Shown: in pieces, positions 40,628 to 50,383 of the stretch
Numbering within the stretch: position 1 is the first letter of the stretch
How the letters are laid out: every line of letters starts with the position of its first letter
Source of the DNA: Sphingopyxis sp. MWB1
GTDB taxonomy: Bacteria; Pseudomonadota; Alphaproteobacteria; Sphingomonadales; Sphingomonadaceae
Direction of reading: 5' to 3'
DNA: 64,000 nt
Assembly: GCF_000763945.1 (NCBI RefSeq)
Contig: NZ_JQFJ01000001.1
Coordinates: forward strand, 124,001 to 188,000
Notes under the pieces: model-generated
Databases searched by the model: none
Told to the model about the DNA's origin: nothing
What the model saw: the letters and a program-made list of their open reading frames with translations, nothing else
Made by a program: the position numbers and the translations under genes

Positions 40628-43063
40628 TTGACCGCGCAAAGCCTGCCTTCCGCTGAGCATGATATCGGTAGGGGGGCGGGCCCGGCAGCCTCCGTCGGTG
40701 CGCCGCATCTGTCGCGCGCCGATATGGCGCTGGTGGCGGGACTGGCGTTTTTTTCGCTGCTGCTGCTGTTCTGGCTGACGCGCGACCCGTTGCTGACCGG
40801 CGGGTTTTTCGCCGGTCTTGCGGTCGCGGGCGCCGGCGTGCTTCTGGTGCGGCGCCTTTTTCCGCCCGGCACGCAGGGGGAGGCGGCGGCGCCCGACTGG
40901 ACGATGCTGCGCCAGGCGGTCGATCATGACGATATCGCCATTGCCGTTACCGACCGTGCCGGACGGCTGGTGTGCGCCAATGATTTGTTCGCGAGCTGGG
41001 TGGGCGGGTTTATCACCCCGCCGGGCCTGCCGCTGGAAGGGCGCGGCGCGGATCTGTTGAAAGATGCCGGGCGCGCGGCCTGGCGCGACGGGGAAGGCCG
41101 CGTCGACGAGGCGCGGCTGGGCACGCTCAAGCTGCGCGCGCACATATTGCGCGCGGGCCAGGGCGATGATTATCTCGTCTGGCGTTTTTCAGCAGTGGAA
41201 CGGCGCGACCCGGCAGCTGAGATCATGCGTCATCTGGAAGGGGCGATGGGCACGCTGCTGGGGCAGGCGGGTGTCATGGCGGCGCTCGTCAGCGCCGAAG
41301 GGCGCCTGAGGGTCGCCAATCAGGCGTTTCTGCTGCGCGCGCTGGGCGAAGGCGATGCCGCCCATTATGCCGGGCGCGACGTCGCCGCGATGCTGCGCAT
41401 CGATGAGGCCGGCGGGCTTTATTTTGCGCGCGAAGGCGACCGGGCGACGCCGCTGCGCATGGTGCAGATTCCCTTGGTTCCCGGCGACGACCATGCCCCG
41501 CTGGCGATCGCGCTGCTGGACGAGGAAATGGGGCCGACCGATCGCGGCACTGCCCAGGCCTATGTCGAAACCTTGCTGTCGCTGCTGCCCTTTGGCTTGG
41601 CGATGGTCGATCGCGATGGCCGATTCCTTTATATGAACCGCGCCTTCACGCGCGCAGCGGGGGTGAGCGAAGGTCCGATGCCGCGCTATCCCGGCGATCT
41701 GGTGGTGCCCGAAGACAAGGGGCCGCTGGCGGACATGATCCGGCGTCACAGCAGCGGGCAACAGGTGGGCGGCGATTTGTCGATCCGCCTTGCCGGACTT
41801 GCCGATGATCCGGTCTTGATGCGGGTCGTGGGCGTGCGCGGGCTGGGCGAGGCGGCGGTGCTGCTGAGTCTGAAGGATTCGAGCGAGGAATCGCGGCTGA
41901 AGCGTCAGGTGGCGCAGCAATCGAAAATGCAGGCGGTGGGACAGCTTGCGGGCGGAGTTGCCCATGATTTCAATAATATACTGACCGCTGTTCTGGGAAG
42001 CTGTGACCTAATGCTGATGCGTCATACTCCCGGCGACAGCGATTATGACGATATTCAGCAGATTCGCAGCAACGCCAATCGCGCCGCGAGCCTGACGCGC
42101 CAGCTTCTCGCCTTTTCGCGGCAGCAGACCTTGCGTCCGCAGATATTGCAGCTGCCCGATGTCATTTCCGAAGTGTCGCATCTGCTCAAGCGCCTGATCG
42201 GCGAAAGGGTGGAGTTGCAGGTGCGCCACGGACGCGGCCTTGGCCCCGTGCGCGCGGATCCCGGCCAGCTGGAACAGGTGATCATCAATCTGGCGGTCAA
42301 TGCTCGCGATGCGATGGCGGGCGACGGGACGCTGACCATCGAAACCTATCCGGTTTCGGCGTCGGAGGTGCGGCAATTGGGCAATGAATTCATGCCGCCC
42401 GCCGATTATAGCGCGCTGAAGGTGAGCGATACCGGCTGCGGCATCGCTGCCGATGTGCTGCCCAAGATTTTCGAACCCTTTTTCACTACCAAGGATGTCG
42501 GCAAGGGAACGGGGCTTGGCCTGTCGACCGTCTATGGCATCATCAAACAGTCGGCGGGCTATATTTTCGCCGACAGCAAGGCGGGCGAAGGAACGAGTTT
42601 TACCATCTATCTGCCCGTTCACCACGCCGCGGACGAGCCCGCGGCCAGCCCGCCGCCCAAGGCGCGCAAGAGCCAATGGGGAAGCGGAACCATTTTGCTG
42701 GTCGAGGATGAGGATATGGTGCGCACCGTGGCGGAACGCGCGCTGACCCGCGCGGGTTATAGCGTCGTCACCGCCTCGCAGGGCGAGGAAGGGCTGGAGC
42801 GTTTTGAAAAGATGGAGAAGGTCGATTTGATCATCAGCGATGTCGTGATGCCGACGATGGACGGCCCGACAATGGTGAAAGCGCTGCGCGGCCGCCGTGC
42901 AGACCTGCCGGTACTTTTCATGTCGGGCTATGCCGAAGAGCAGCTGCGCCAGTCGATCAACATCGACGATGTGGCCTTTCTGCCCAAACCTTTCTCCGTG
43001 GTGCAATTGACCGAGGCGGCTTCGGCGGCGCTCGAAGAGGCGAGGTTGAGAAAGTCGGTATGA
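40628..43063 (+). CDS. cckA: hybrid histidine kinase CckA
   Basis: An 811-residue membrane kinase. Two membrane helices (about residues 35-52 and 57-78), PAS-like sensory segments (about 100-420), an H-box with His446 (GGVAHDFNNILTAVLGSCDLM), the ATPase domain (VNARDAM, GTGLGLSTVYGI) and a receiver with Asp738 (LIISDVVMPTMDG). This is the CckA architecture; the H-box sequence is distinctive. It feeds phosphate through ChpT (25783-26424) to CtrA. The start is TTG 40628 after CCAAGGGAAAG. It overlaps the receiver gene that follows by four bases (ATGA). Confidence 0.92.
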   Translation: MTAQSLPSAEHDIGRGAGPAASVGAPHLSRADMALVAGLAFFSLLLLFWLTRDPLLTGGFFAGLAVAGAGVLLVRRLFPPGTQGEAAAPDWTMLRQAVDHDDIAIAVTDRAGRLVCANDLFASWVGGFITPPGLPLEGRGADLLKDAGRAAWRDGEGRVDEARLGTLKLRAHILRAGQGDDYLVWRFSAVERRDPAAEIMRHLEGAMGTLLGQAGVMAALVSAEGRLRVANQAFLLRALGEGDAAHYAGRDVAAMLRIDEAGGLYFAREGDRATPLRMVQIPLVPGDDHAPLAIALLDEEMGPTDRGTAQAYVETLLSLLPFGLAMVDRDGRFLYMNRAFTRAAGVSEGPMPRYPGDLVVPEDKGPLADMIRRHSSGQQVGGDLSIRLAGLADDPVLMRVVGVRGLGEAAVLLSLKDSSEESRLKRQVAQQSKMQAVGQLAGGVAHDFNNILTAVLGSCDLMLMRHTPGDSDYDDIQQIRSNANRAASLTRQLLAFSRQQTLRPQILQLPDVISEVSHLLKRLIGERVELQVRHGRGLGPVRADPGQLEQVIINLAVNARDAMAGDGTLTIETYPVSASEVRQLGNEFMPPADYSALKVSDTGCGIAADVLPKIFEPFFTTKDVGKGTGLGLSTVYGIIKQSAGYIFADSKAGEGTSFTIYLPVHHAADEPAASPPPKARKSQWGSGTILLVEDEDMVRTVAERALTRAGYSVVTASQGEEGLERFEKMEKVDLIISDVVMPTMDGPTMVKALRGRRADLPVLFMSGYAEEQLRQSINIDDVAFLPKPFSVVQLTEAASAALEEARLRKSV

Positions 43064-43416
43064 GCGGCGACCCCCGTTTCCTGATCGTCGAAGATGATGT
43101 ACTCATTTCGATGATGCTGGTCGATATGTTCGAGGCATTGGACATGCCCGAACCCGCGCAGGCCGTCAGCCCCGCCCAGGCGATCGAGATTATCGGCGGC
43201 GAGGAAAGGCTGGCGGGCGCGCTGATCGACATTAATCTGGGCGAGGAAAAGGGATGGGCGGTGGCCGACGCACTGGCGGCCCGCGATATCCCCTTTGCCT
43301 TCACCAGCGGCGGCGGCGACGTTATTCCGGCCGAACATGCGCATCGCAAACTGGTGACCAAACCTTTTCGAGTCGACGATATCCGGCAGATATTGCAGGA
43401 TTTTCTCCTTCCCTGA
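43060..43416 (+). CDS. single-domain response regulator coupled to cckA
   Basis: A 118-residue receiver. Acidic pair Glu11-Asp12-Asp13 (VEDDV), Asp57 (LIDINLG) as phospho-acceptor and Lys101 (VTKPF) are all present, so phosphorylation is likely. There is no output domain. ATG 43060 overlaps the cckA stop, so both are translated together. It may take phosphate from CckA or compete with ChpT for it; this is inference from position. CpdR and DivK are other single receivers in this pathway, but the sequence does not clearly match either. Confidence 0.85.
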   Translation: MSGDPRFLIVEDDVLISMMLVDMFEALDMPEPAQAVSPAQAIEIIGGEERLAGALIDINLGEEKGWAVADALAARDIPFAFTSGGGDVIPAEHAHRKLVTKPFRVDDIRQILQDFLLP

Positions 43417-43436
43417 CGGTGTGGCGGCGCAACATT

Positions 43437-43451
43437 GTTCTCCCCTTGTTC
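43437..43451 (+). promoter_or_regulatory. LexA/SOS box of recA
   Basis: GTTC-N7-GTTC: GTTC at 43437-43440 and at 43448-43451, the alphaproteobacterial LexA operator, about 77 bases before the recA start. A GAAC lies five bases further (43457-43460). LexA repression lifted by DNA damage is the expected control. Confidence 0.8.
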
Positions 43452-43527
43452 TTTGCGAACAAATACGGTACATGGGGTTCAGCGTTGCGATAGGACTGCC
43501 ATCGCTCTAGAGCAGGAAGGGACGGTC

Positions 43528-44604
43528 ATGGCCGGACAATTGTCACTCGTCGACTTGGGGAAATCAGTGAACGGAACAGACAGGCAGAAGGCGCTCGACG
43601 CCGCGCTGGCGCAGATTGATCGTGCTTTCGGCAAGGGGTCGGCGATGAAGCTCGGTTCCAAGGAAGCCATGCAGGTCGAAGCCGTATCGACGGGCTCGCT
43701 GGGGCTCGATATTGCGCTGGGCGTCGGCGGGCTGCCGCGGGGCCGCGTGATCGAAATCTATGGGCCGGAAAGCTCCGGGAAAACGACGCTCGCGCTGCAC
43801 TGCATTGCCGAGGCGCAAAAGACCGGCGGGACGGCGGCCTTTGTCGACGCTGAACATGCGCTCGACCCCGTTTATGCGCGCAAATTGGGCGTGGATATCG
43901 ACGAGTTGATCGTGTCGCAGCCCGATACCGGGGAGCAGGCGCTGGAAATCGTAGATACGCTGGTGCGTTCCAACGCCATCGACGTGCTGGTGGTCGATTC
44001 GGTCGCCGCGCTGGTGCCGCGCGCGGAAATTGAAGGCGAAATGGGCGACAGCCATGTCGGGCTTCAGGCGCGACTGATGTCGCAGAGCCTACGCAAGCTG
44101 ACCGGCTCGATCAGCCGTTCGCGCTGCATGGTGATTTTCATCAACCAGCTGCGCATGAAAATCGGCGTGATGTATGGCAACCCCGAAACCACGACGGGTG
44201 GCAATGCGCTGAAATTCTATGCGTCGGTGCGCCTCGATATTCGCCGGACGGGTCAGATCAAGGATCGCGACGAAATCGTCGGCAATACGACGCGCGTGAA
44301 GGTGGTGAAGAACAAGGTCGCACCGCCGTTCAAGCAGGTCGAGTTCGACATCATGTATGGTCAGGGTATTTCGAAGATCGGCGAGATCCTCGACCTAGGG
44401 GTCAAGGCCGGGCTGGTTGAAAAAGCGGGCGCCTGGTTCAGCTATGATTCGGTTCGTATCGGACAGGGGCGCGAAAATGCGAAAAACTTCCTGCTCGAAA
44501 ATCCCGAACTGCGCGAGCGGCTGGAAGCTGCCATTCGGGGCCGGACCGAAGCGGTGGCCGAAGAAATGATGGCCGGGCCGGATAACGACAGCGACGAGGA
44601 TTAA
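43528..44604 (+). CDS. recA: recombinase RecA
   Basis: A 358-residue DNA-dependent ATPase for homologous recombination and SOS induction. Walker [11 protein letters not shown] (residues about 75-84), the strand-exchange region [39 protein letters not shown] and a short acidic tail (GPDNDSDED) match RecA. Start ATG 43528 with a CAGGAAGG ribosome binding site. An SOS box lies upstream. It is transcribed alone: the hairpin and 307-base gap follow. Confidence 0.98.
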   Translation: MAGQLSLVDLGKSVNGTDRQKALDAALAQIDRAFGKGSAMKLGSKEAMQVEAVSTGSLGLDIALGVGGLPRGRVIEIYGPESSGKTTLALHCIAEAQKTGGTAAFVDAEHALDPVYARKLGVDIDELIVSQPDTGEQALEIVDTLVRSNAIDVLVVDSVAALVPRAEIEGEMGDSHVGLQARLMSQSLRKLTGSISRSRCMVIFINQLRMKIGVMYGNPETTTGGNALKFYASVRLDIRRTGQIKDRDEIVGNTTRVKVVKNKVAPPFKQVEFDIMYGQGISKIGEILDLGVKAGLVEKAGAWFSYDSVRIGQGRENAKNFLLENPELRERLEAAIRGRTEAVAEEMMAGPDNDSDED

Positions 44605-44911
44605 GTCACAGCTTTCCGGCCGGTTTTCCCTTGGGGAGGCCGGCCGGCTAACGGCGGCGGGTTCCTTGCCCCTTGATACTGCGGATATGTCCACAGGATC
44701 GGCCCGCCCGCCGTTCTTGCCTTTTTGCTGACCTTGGTGCGCTTTCTGCATGTCGGCAGGCGTCTGACGGGCGGCTTCGGGGGCGTGTTTTCGAAATTTT
44801 GCGGGGCGCGGGGCCTCGATGGCAGGCAGGGCCCGCTAAACGGGAGGGGCAATGGCGATTATCGACGTTTCCCGACTTGTCGCATGGGGGGAAAGCCCCT
44901 AATTCGCGCGC
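44605..44911. other. intergenic region recA / alaS
   Basis: A 307-base stretch. It holds the hairpin at 44616-44647 and the alaS leader region; no convincing open reading frame or RNA gene is seen. The alaS promoter should be here but was not resolved. Confidence 0.5.
44616..44647 (+). terminator. hairpin after recA
   Basis: CCGGCCGG at 44616-44623 and again (self-complementary) at 44640-44647, with a nested CCC/GGG in the loop, 12 bases after the recA stop. No T-run; a terminator-like structure only. Confidence 0.35.
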
Positions 44912-47566
44912 ATGACCTCGACCAATGACATTCGCCGTTCCTTCCTCGATTATTTTGCCGGGGAGGGGCATCATGTGGAAGCATCGGCGCCGCTGGTGCC
45001 GCATAATGACCCGACGCTGATGTTCGTTAACGCGGGCATGGTGCCGTTCAAAAATGTCTTCACCGGTCTGGAAAAGCGCCCCTATGACCGCGCGGTATCG
45101 TCACAGAAATGCGTGCGAGCGGGCGGCAAGCATAATGACCTCGACAATGTCGGCTTCACCGCGCGCCACCACACATTTTTTGAAATGCTGGGGAATTTTT
45201 CCTTTGGCGATTATTTCAAGGAACAGGCGATCCACCATGCCTGGACGCTGATCACCGGCACCTGGGGCCTGCCTCCCGAAAAGCTGACCGCGACCGTCTA
45301 TCATACCGATGACGAGGCGTTCGATCTGTGGCGCAAGATTTCGGGCCTGCCCGAAGAGCGGATAATTCGCATTCCGACGAGCGACAATTTCTGGTCGATG
45401 GGCGACACGGGACCGTGCGGGCCGTGCAGCGAAATCTTTTATGACCATGGCGATCATATCCCCGGCGGCCCCCCGGGATCGCCCGATGAGGATGGCGACC
45501 GCTTCGTCGAAATCTGGAATCTGGTGTTCATGCAATATGAGCAGCAGGCCGATGGCGTGCGCAGCGACCTGCCGCACCCCAGCATCGATACCGGCATGGG
45601 GCTGGAGCGTATCGCGGCGGTGATGCAGGGCGTCCACGACAATTATGACACCGACACCTTCAAGGCGCTGATCGCTGCCTCGGTCGATCTGACCGGCGTG
45701 CCCGCCGATGCGGCGCGCAAAGCGAGCCACCGCGTGATTGCCGACCATCTGCGCGCGGCGAGCTTTTTGATTGCCGACGGGGTGCTGCCGTCGAACGAAG
45801 GGCGCGGCTATGTGCTGCGCCGGATCATGCGCCGCGCGATGCGGCACGCGCATCTGCTGGGGGCGCAGGACCCGCTGATGTACCGGCTGCTTCCCGCGCT
45901 GACGACCGAAATGGGGGCGGCCTATCCTGAGTTGATCCGCGCCCAGCCGCTGATTGCCGAAACGTTGGAGCGCGAGGAAAGCAAATTCCGCCAGACGCTC
46001 GACAAGGGGCTGCGCCTGCTCGACGAAGCGACGGGCGGGATGGACAAAGGCGCGGTGTTGCCCGGCGATGTCGCCTTCAAACTCTATGACACTTACGGCT
46101 TCCCTTATGATCTGACCGAAGACGCGCTGCGTGCGCAGGGCATTGGCGTTGACCGCGAAGGCTTTGACGCGGCGATGGCGCAGCAAAAGGCGGCGGCGCG
46201 TGCGGCGTGGAAGGGCAGCGGCGAAAAGGCGTCGGATGAAATCTGGTTCGACCTCGCCGAAGCCAAGGGCAGCACCGAATTCACCGGCTATAGCTCGACC
46301 GAGGGCGAGGGCGAAGTGATCGCCATCGTCAAGGATGGCGCGAATGTCGGGGCAGCGGAGAGCGGCGACAAGGTGGTGATCCTGACCAACCAGACGCCCT
46401 TTTACGGCGAGAGCGGCGGCCAGATGGGCGATGCCGGGACGATCAGTACCGCAAGTGGGCTGAAAGCCGTTGTGGCCGATACGGGCAAGCCGCTGGGCCG
46501 GTTGCACACGCATCAGGCGACCATCGAAAGCGGGCGCGTCGCGATCGGCGATACGGTGCATCTGAGCGTCGACGCTGAGCGCCGCGACCGGATTCGCGCC
46601 AATCACAGCGCGACGCACCTCCTGCATGCCGCGCTCCGCAAGAAGCTCGGAGAGCATGTGACGCAGAAGGGCAGCCTAGTGGCGGCCGACCGTTTCCGCT
46701 TTGACTTTTCGCACCCCAAGGCGCTGACGGGCGAGGAAATCGCCGCGATCGAGGCTGAGGTGAACGCGCATATCCGGACGAATGAGCCGGTAACGACCCG
46801 GCTGATGACCCCCGACGATGCGATTGCGGCGGGGGCGATGGCGCTGTTTGGCGAGAAATATGGTGATGAAGTGCGCGTGCTGAGCATGGGCCGCGCCGAT
46901 GACGCCAGCTATTCGGTGGAGCTGTGCGGCGGCACGCATGTGCAGGCGCTGGGCGATATCGCCCTGTTCAAGATCATCAGCGAAAGCGCGGTGTCGTCGG
47001 GCGTACGGCGGATCGAGGCGCTGAGCGGCGAGGCGGCGCGGCAATGGCTGCTGGCGCGCGACGAGGCGCTGAAGACTGTTGCGGCGACGCTGAAAACCTC
47101 GCCCGAAGAGGTGCCCGCGCGCGTGGCGGCGATGGCCGATGCGCTGAAGAAAGCCGAGCGCGAACTGGCCGAGGCGAAAAAGACGCTCGCGCTGAGCGGC
47201 GGTGGGGGCGGCGGCGGCGGCGCGAGCGGCGGCCCGGCGATTGAAGAGATTGGCGGCACCAAATTTCTGGCGCAGGTCGTCGAAGGGCTGGACCCCAAGG
47301 GGCTGCGCGGCGCGGTCGACGATATGAAGCAACAGGTTGGCAGCGGCGTCGCGATGCTCGTCGCGGTCAATGATGGCCGCGCCTCGGTCGCGGTCGGCGT
47401 CGCGGGTGATGCCAGCGCCAATGCGGTCGATCTGGTCAAGCTCGCCGTGGCGGCGCTGGGCGGACAGGGCGGCGGCGGCCGTCCCGACATGGCGCAGGGC
47501 GGCGGCCCCGATGGCAGCGCGGGCGACGCAGCGGTCGCGGCGGTCAAGGCGGCGCTGGCGGCGTGA
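44912..47566 (+). CDS. alaS: alanine--tRNA ligase
   Basis: An 884-residue class II synthetase. Catalytic motifs ([45 protein letters not shown]), an editing domain with [11 protein letters not shown] and CGGTHV, and a C-terminal C-Ala domain are all visible. A run of about eight Gly residues separates the coiled coil from the C-Ala domain, which is unusually long. The ATG at 44912 is directly followed by the conserved [12 protein letters not shown]. It charges tRNA-Ala. The next gene overlaps the stop (GTGA). Confidence 0.97.
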   Translation: MTSTNDIRRSFLDYFAGEGHHVEASAPLVPHNDPTLMFVNAGMVPFKNVFTGLEKRPYDRAVSSQKCVRAGGKHNDLDNVGFTARHHTFFEMLGNFSFGDYFKEQAIHHAWTLITGTWGLPPEKLTATVYHTDDEAFDLWRKISGLPEERIIRIPTSDNFWSMGDTGPCGPCSEIFYDHGDHIPGGPPGSPDEDGDRFVEIWNLVFMQYEQQADGVRSDLPHPSIDTGMGLERIAAVMQGVHDNYDTDTFKALIAASVDLTGVPADAARKASHRVIADHLRAASFLIADGVLPSNEGRGYVLRRIMRRAMRHAHLLGAQDPLMYRLLPALTTEMGAAYPELIRAQPLIAETLEREESKFRQTLDKGLRLLDEATGGMDKGAVLPGDVAFKLYDTYGFPYDLTEDALRAQGIGVDREGFDAAMAQQKAAARAAWKGSGEKASDEIWFDLAEAKGSTEFTGYSSTEGEGEVIAIVKDGANVGAAESGDKVVILTNQTPFYGESGGQMGDAGTISTASGLKAVVADTGKPLGRLHTHQATIESGRVAIGDTVHLSVDAERRDRIRANHSATHLLHAALRKKLGEHVTQKGSLVAADRFRFDFSHPKALTGEEIAAIEAEVNAHIRTNEPVTTRLMTPDDAIAAGAMALFGEKYGDEVRVLSMGRADDASYSVELCGGTHVQALGDIALFKIISESAVSSGVRRIEALSGEAARQWLLARDEALKTVAATLKTSPEEVPARVAAMADALKKAERELAEAKKTLALSGGGGGGGGASGGPAIEEIGGTKFLAQVVEGLDPKGLRGAVDDMKQQVGSGVAMLVAVNDGRASVAVGVAGDASANAVDLVKLAVAALGGQGGGGRPDMAQGGGPDGSAGDAAVAAVKAALAA

Positions 47567-47568
47567 CG

Positions 47569-48009
47569 ATGCGCGCCGCGCTGACAGCCATGCCCTTGCT
47601 GTTGCTCGCGGCCTGTTCGGGCGGGGGCGATGATCCGGCGACCTCTGCCGAGGGCTGGGAGATTGCGCCGGGCACTTATGGCAATGTTGTCATGGCTGAT
47701 AGCAGCGATTCCTATCAGGGCGTCGAGCTGCGCCTGCCCGAAGGGAGCGAGAGCGAGACGGTCGAAATGGTCCGCTGCGATGGCTGGTGTGGACAGGTCG
47801 AGCGCCAGCCCGTGCGGCGCGGGCTGAACGGGCTTTCTTTCGCTTTTCATATCGGCGAGCGGACCGTCGATGTCGCGCTGACCCCCCATGGTCCCGACCG
47901 GATCGAACTCACCGCCGATTGGGGCGAGGGGGTGACGTCGCAGCCGCTGCTGCTGCTGGAGCAGCCCGTGGGACTGGCGGCGGCGCATGGCAAGCCGCCT
48001 GCTGAATAA
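47569..48009 (+). CDS. hypothetical lipoprotein
   Basis: A 146-residue protein of unknown function. The lipobox is LLLLAAC (residues about 12-18), so the mature protein begins with a lipidated Cys, and it is followed by SGGGDDPATS, a typical flexible linker. The rest is beta-rich (VELRLPEGSESETVEMV, FHIGERTVDVALTPHG) with a Cys pair in CDGWCGQ. ATG 47569 is used; GTG 47563 overlaps the alaS stop and could couple the genes. No family is recognised. It converges with the holin gene. Confidence 0.72.
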   Translation: MRAALTAMPLLLLAACSGGGDDPATSAEGWEIAPGTYGNVVMADSSDSYQGVELRLPEGSESETVEMVRCDGWCGQVERQPVRRGLNGLSFAFHIGERTVDVALTPHGPDRIELTADWGEGVTSQPLLLLEQPVGLAAAHGKPPAE

Positions 48010-48111
48010 GCGCCCCGGGGCCGAAGTTTCAGGCTGTTCGGGGTTATTATCATTGGGATTAACTTTTGTCCCGGCGAGGGCCGGGTTCGGACAGGGCAGA
48101 GCTAGGGTGCG

Positions 48112-48137
48112 TGCACCCCGGTTATCGCCGGGGTGCA
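48112..48137. terminator. palindromic hairpin between convergent genes
   Basis: TGCACCCCGG-TTATCG-CCGGGGTGCA: a ten-pair stem with a six-base loop between the lipoprotein gene and the convergent holin gene. A second short palindrome (CCCGGCGAGGGCCGGG) lies just before it. Plausible bidirectional terminator; also resembles a repeat element. Confidence 0.5.
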
Positions 48138-48193
48138 TCTGTCACATCGGGGAGAGTAAAGGGGGCAAGCTGGGTCGGGATTGGCCGCTTGCT

Positions 48194-48233
48194 GGAGATT
48201 GCTTCGCCCGGCGTTGCCGGGCTCGCAATGACG
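48194..48233. repeat. REP-like element (long form)
   Basis: Starts GGAGATTG and ends GGGCTCGCAATGACG, with an inner CGCCCGGCGTTGCCGGG hairpin-like core. The same ends occur in the shorter element at 26453-26483. Confidence 0.6.
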
Positions 48234-48255
48234 TTTGTGACAAAGCCTTTAACTT

Positions 48256-48669
48256 CTATCCGCCTGCGCCTTTTGCTTTTCCCCAGGCGCGTGCGGCGGT
48301 GTAGCCGAGATAGCCGGTGCCGAAGAGCGCGTAGAGGGGTTCGGGGATGCCCGAAAGATAGGCGTTCATCCCCTCGGCAATGGCGCGCGCCATATCGGGG
48401 CGCGCGGCGGCGATCAGGCCCATGGGGATGGCCCAGAGCAAAAGCGCATACATGACATAGAGGAAGCTGGGGCGTGCGCGGCTGGTCCACGGATCCTGGC
48501 TGTCCGCTTCGGCGATGATCGCGCTCATGCGGGTGCGGATTGTTTCCATTTCCTGGCTGCTTTCCAGTTTCAGCAATTCGAGCTTGGCACGGTCGCGCGC
48601 TTCGGGGTCGGGAATGATCTTGTCGATCAGCCGGGCGATGGGGCCGATCAGCCCGTCGATGATGCTCAT
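48256..48669 (-). CDS. GTA-type 3TM holin family protein
   Basis: A 137-residue protein resembling the holin family of gene transfer agents (Holin of 3TMs, PF11351). After an amphipathic N-terminus (MSIIDGLIGPIARLIDKIIP) and a charged helix, there are hydrophobic segments at about residues 72-93 (YVMYALLLWAIPMGLI) and 107-125. The endolysin gene lies immediately upstream on the same strand (61-base gap between endolysin stop and holin start). Holins let the endolysin reach the cell wall. No head, tail or terminase genes are nearby. Confidence 0.75.
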   Translation of the reverse strand: MSIIDGLIGPIARLIDKIIPDPEARDRAKLELLKLESSQEMETIRTRMSAIIAEADSQDPWTSRARPSFLYVMYALLLWAIPMGLIAAARPDMARAIAEGMNAYLSGIPEPLYALFGTGYLGYTAARAWGKAKGAGG

Positions 48670-48730
48670 AACTGGCCTCCTTTTGCGTCAAAGTTCAGTA
48701 AAGTTCAGCCCAATGGCGGGCGCAAATGCG

Positions 48731-49300
48731 TCAATCATCGGCGAGGCGGTTCGCGAGCCAGCCGTAGAGAAAGGCTTCCTGACTGGGGCGCCGTTCGGCG
48801 AGCGCGATATAGCGTTCGCCCTGAAGCGCCTCCATCGCGCGCAGCAGCACCGTTTCGCCGCGCCGACCGCGCACGCGCAGAAAGGCATCGAGCGCCGACA
48901 GCGTGCGCGGGCCAATATGACGGTCGAGCGCAATATCGGGATAATCGCGCGCCGCGCGATTGAGCGCGTTGAGCGCGCGCTGCAAAAAGCCGGTGGCCGT
49001 CGCGGTGCCCATGTTGACGCCGGTGTCGAACAATTCGGCGGCGATGCGCGGCGCGCGTGCCCCCACCTGATCGAAAGCGGGGCGCAGCCAATAGACGCGG
49101 CGATAAATATCAGCGGCGACGCTGCGCGGCAGTTTCTGCATCGGTCCGTCATAACCCTGCGCGCGGGCGACGGCCTGGGTGATGCCCCAGCAAGTGGGGC
49201 CGCCGCGGTCGGCTGGATGGTTTACATATCCGCCCTCGCGGTCGATGACGGCATCGATCAGGGCGTCAGCCTCGCGGATCGGGGAGAGGGGTGGCGACAT
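48731..49300 (-). CDS. GH108 endolysin (N-acetylmuramidase), GTA-like
   Basis: A 189-residue glycoside hydrolase 108 protein. The catalytic motif REGGYVNHPADRGGPTCWGI contains Glu22; C-terminal segments (HIGPRTLSALDAFLRVRG) resemble the GH108 peptidoglycan-binding part. No signal peptide. Start ATG 49300 after AAGGAGA. It hydrolyses murein glycan during phage or gene-transfer-agent release. With the holin gene next to it this forms a lysis cassette, as known in the RcGTA system of Rhodobacter capsulatus, where lysis genes lie apart from the main cluster. Confidence 0.85.
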   Translation of the reverse strand: MSPPLSPIREADALIDAVIDREGGYVNHPADRGGPTCWGITQAVARAQGYDGPMQKLPRSVAADIYRRVYWLRPAFDQVGARAPRIAAELFDTGVNMGTATATGFLQRALNALNRAARDYPDIALDRHIGPRTLSALDAFLRVRGRRGETVLLRAMEALQGERYIALAERRPSQEAFLYGWLANRLADD

Positions 49301-49370
49301 AAGATCTCCTTTGGTTCGTGATAGAGATCAGAATGAACCATATTGGATCAATGTAGGAAAGGAGAGACGG

Positions 49371-50348
49371 GTGCGGGCGTTGCAAGTGCGGGAATTGGCG
49401 GGTGATTATCGGGGTGTATCCCTTGCGGAAGTCCCCATGCCCGCGCCGGGGCCGGGCGAAGTGCGCCTGCGCGTGCGCGCCGCGGCGGTGAATTTTCCCG
49501 ATTTGTTGATGACCAGAGGGGAATATCAGCTCAAGCCGCCGCTTCCTTTCACCCTGGGGATGGAATTCTCAGGCGAGGTGGAAGCGGTTGGCGACGGGGT
49601 GAGCAACTGGCGCGTTGGCGATGCGGTGGTGGGCGGCAATCGTTACGGGGCGATGGCCGAATATATTGTCGTGCCCGCAGCCGTGCTGCGCGCCAAGCCT
49701 GCCGCGCTCGACTGGGATGCGGCAGCGGCTTATCCGGTCGCCTATCTGACCGCCTATGTCGCGCTGGTGCGCTGCGGCCAGTTGCAGGCGGGGGAGGCTT
49801 TGCTCGTTCACGGTGCGGCGGGCGGCGTCGGGCTGGCGACGGTCGATCTGGGGCAGGCGCTGGGCGCGCGGGTTGTTGCCGTGGCGAGCAGCGCGGAGAA
49901 GCGCGAAGCCATCGCCGCACTGCACCAGCCCGAGGCCGTGATTGGCGGGGCGCCGGGCTTTCGCGACGAGGTGAAGGCGCTGACCGGCGGGGCGGGAGCC
50001 GATGTGATCTTTGATCCGGTGGGGGGCGATGCGTTCGACGAATCGGTGCGCTGTATCGCCTTTGGCGGGCGCTTGCTGGTCGTGGGCTTTGCATCGGGCC
50101 GCATTCCGGAGATTTCGGCCAATATGCCGCTGATCAAGGGATTTTCGGTGATCGGCGTGCGCGCGGGCGAATATGGAAGGCGCTTTCCGGCGCGCGGCGC
50201 GGAAAATGTCGCGGCGGTCGACGGGCTGATCGCCGAGGGGCGGCTGCGCCCGCATGTCCATGCGGCGATGGATCTGGCAGACTGGCGCGACGCCTTTGCG
50301 ATGATCGAACGGCGTGAGGTGGTGGGCAAGCTGGTGCTGCGGCCGTGA
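49371..50348 (+). CDS. zinc-independent medium-chain reductase (quinone oxidoreductase-like)
   Basis: A 325-residue NAD(P)H-dependent reductase. The catalytic-domain pattern MRALQVREL…PFTLGMEFSGEVEAVG, and the Rossmann motif HGAAGGVGLATVDLGQALG (residues about 144-162), fit the quinone oxidoreductase (QOR) branch without zinc ligands. GTG start at 49371 after GGAAAGGAGAGACGG. It may reduce quinones or enoyl compounds; substrate unknown. Divergent from the endolysin gene (70-base gap) and convergent with the SDR gene. Confidence 0.85.
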   Translation: MRALQVRELAGDYRGVSLAEVPMPAPGPGEVRLRVRAAAVNFPDLLMTRGEYQLKPPLPFTLGMEFSGEVEAVGDGVSNWRVGDAVVGGNRYGAMAEYIVVPAAVLRAKPAALDWDAAAAYPVAYLTAYVALVRCGQLQAGEALLVHGAAGGVGLATVDLGQALGARVVAVASSAEKREAIAALHQPEAVIGGAPGFRDEVKALTGGAGADVIFDPVGGDAFDESVRCIAFGGRLLVVGFASGRIPEISANMPLIKGFSVIGVRAGEYGRRFPARGAENVAAVDGLIAEGRLRPHVHAAMDLADWRDAFAMIERREVVGKLVLRP

Positions 50349-50383
50349 TGGCGCGGGGCCTGTGGCGCCCGCGCCGCGGCCGC

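Noticed and set aside
38528..41143. 871-codon open frame on the minus strand over M13 peptidase and cckA start
   Set aside because: Antisense of two well-supported genes; the composition is that of a reversed coding strand.
44601..44852. Minus-strand frame between recA and alaS
   Set aside because: Pro/Arg/Lys-rich with no start signal; overlaps hairpin and is not conserved-looking.
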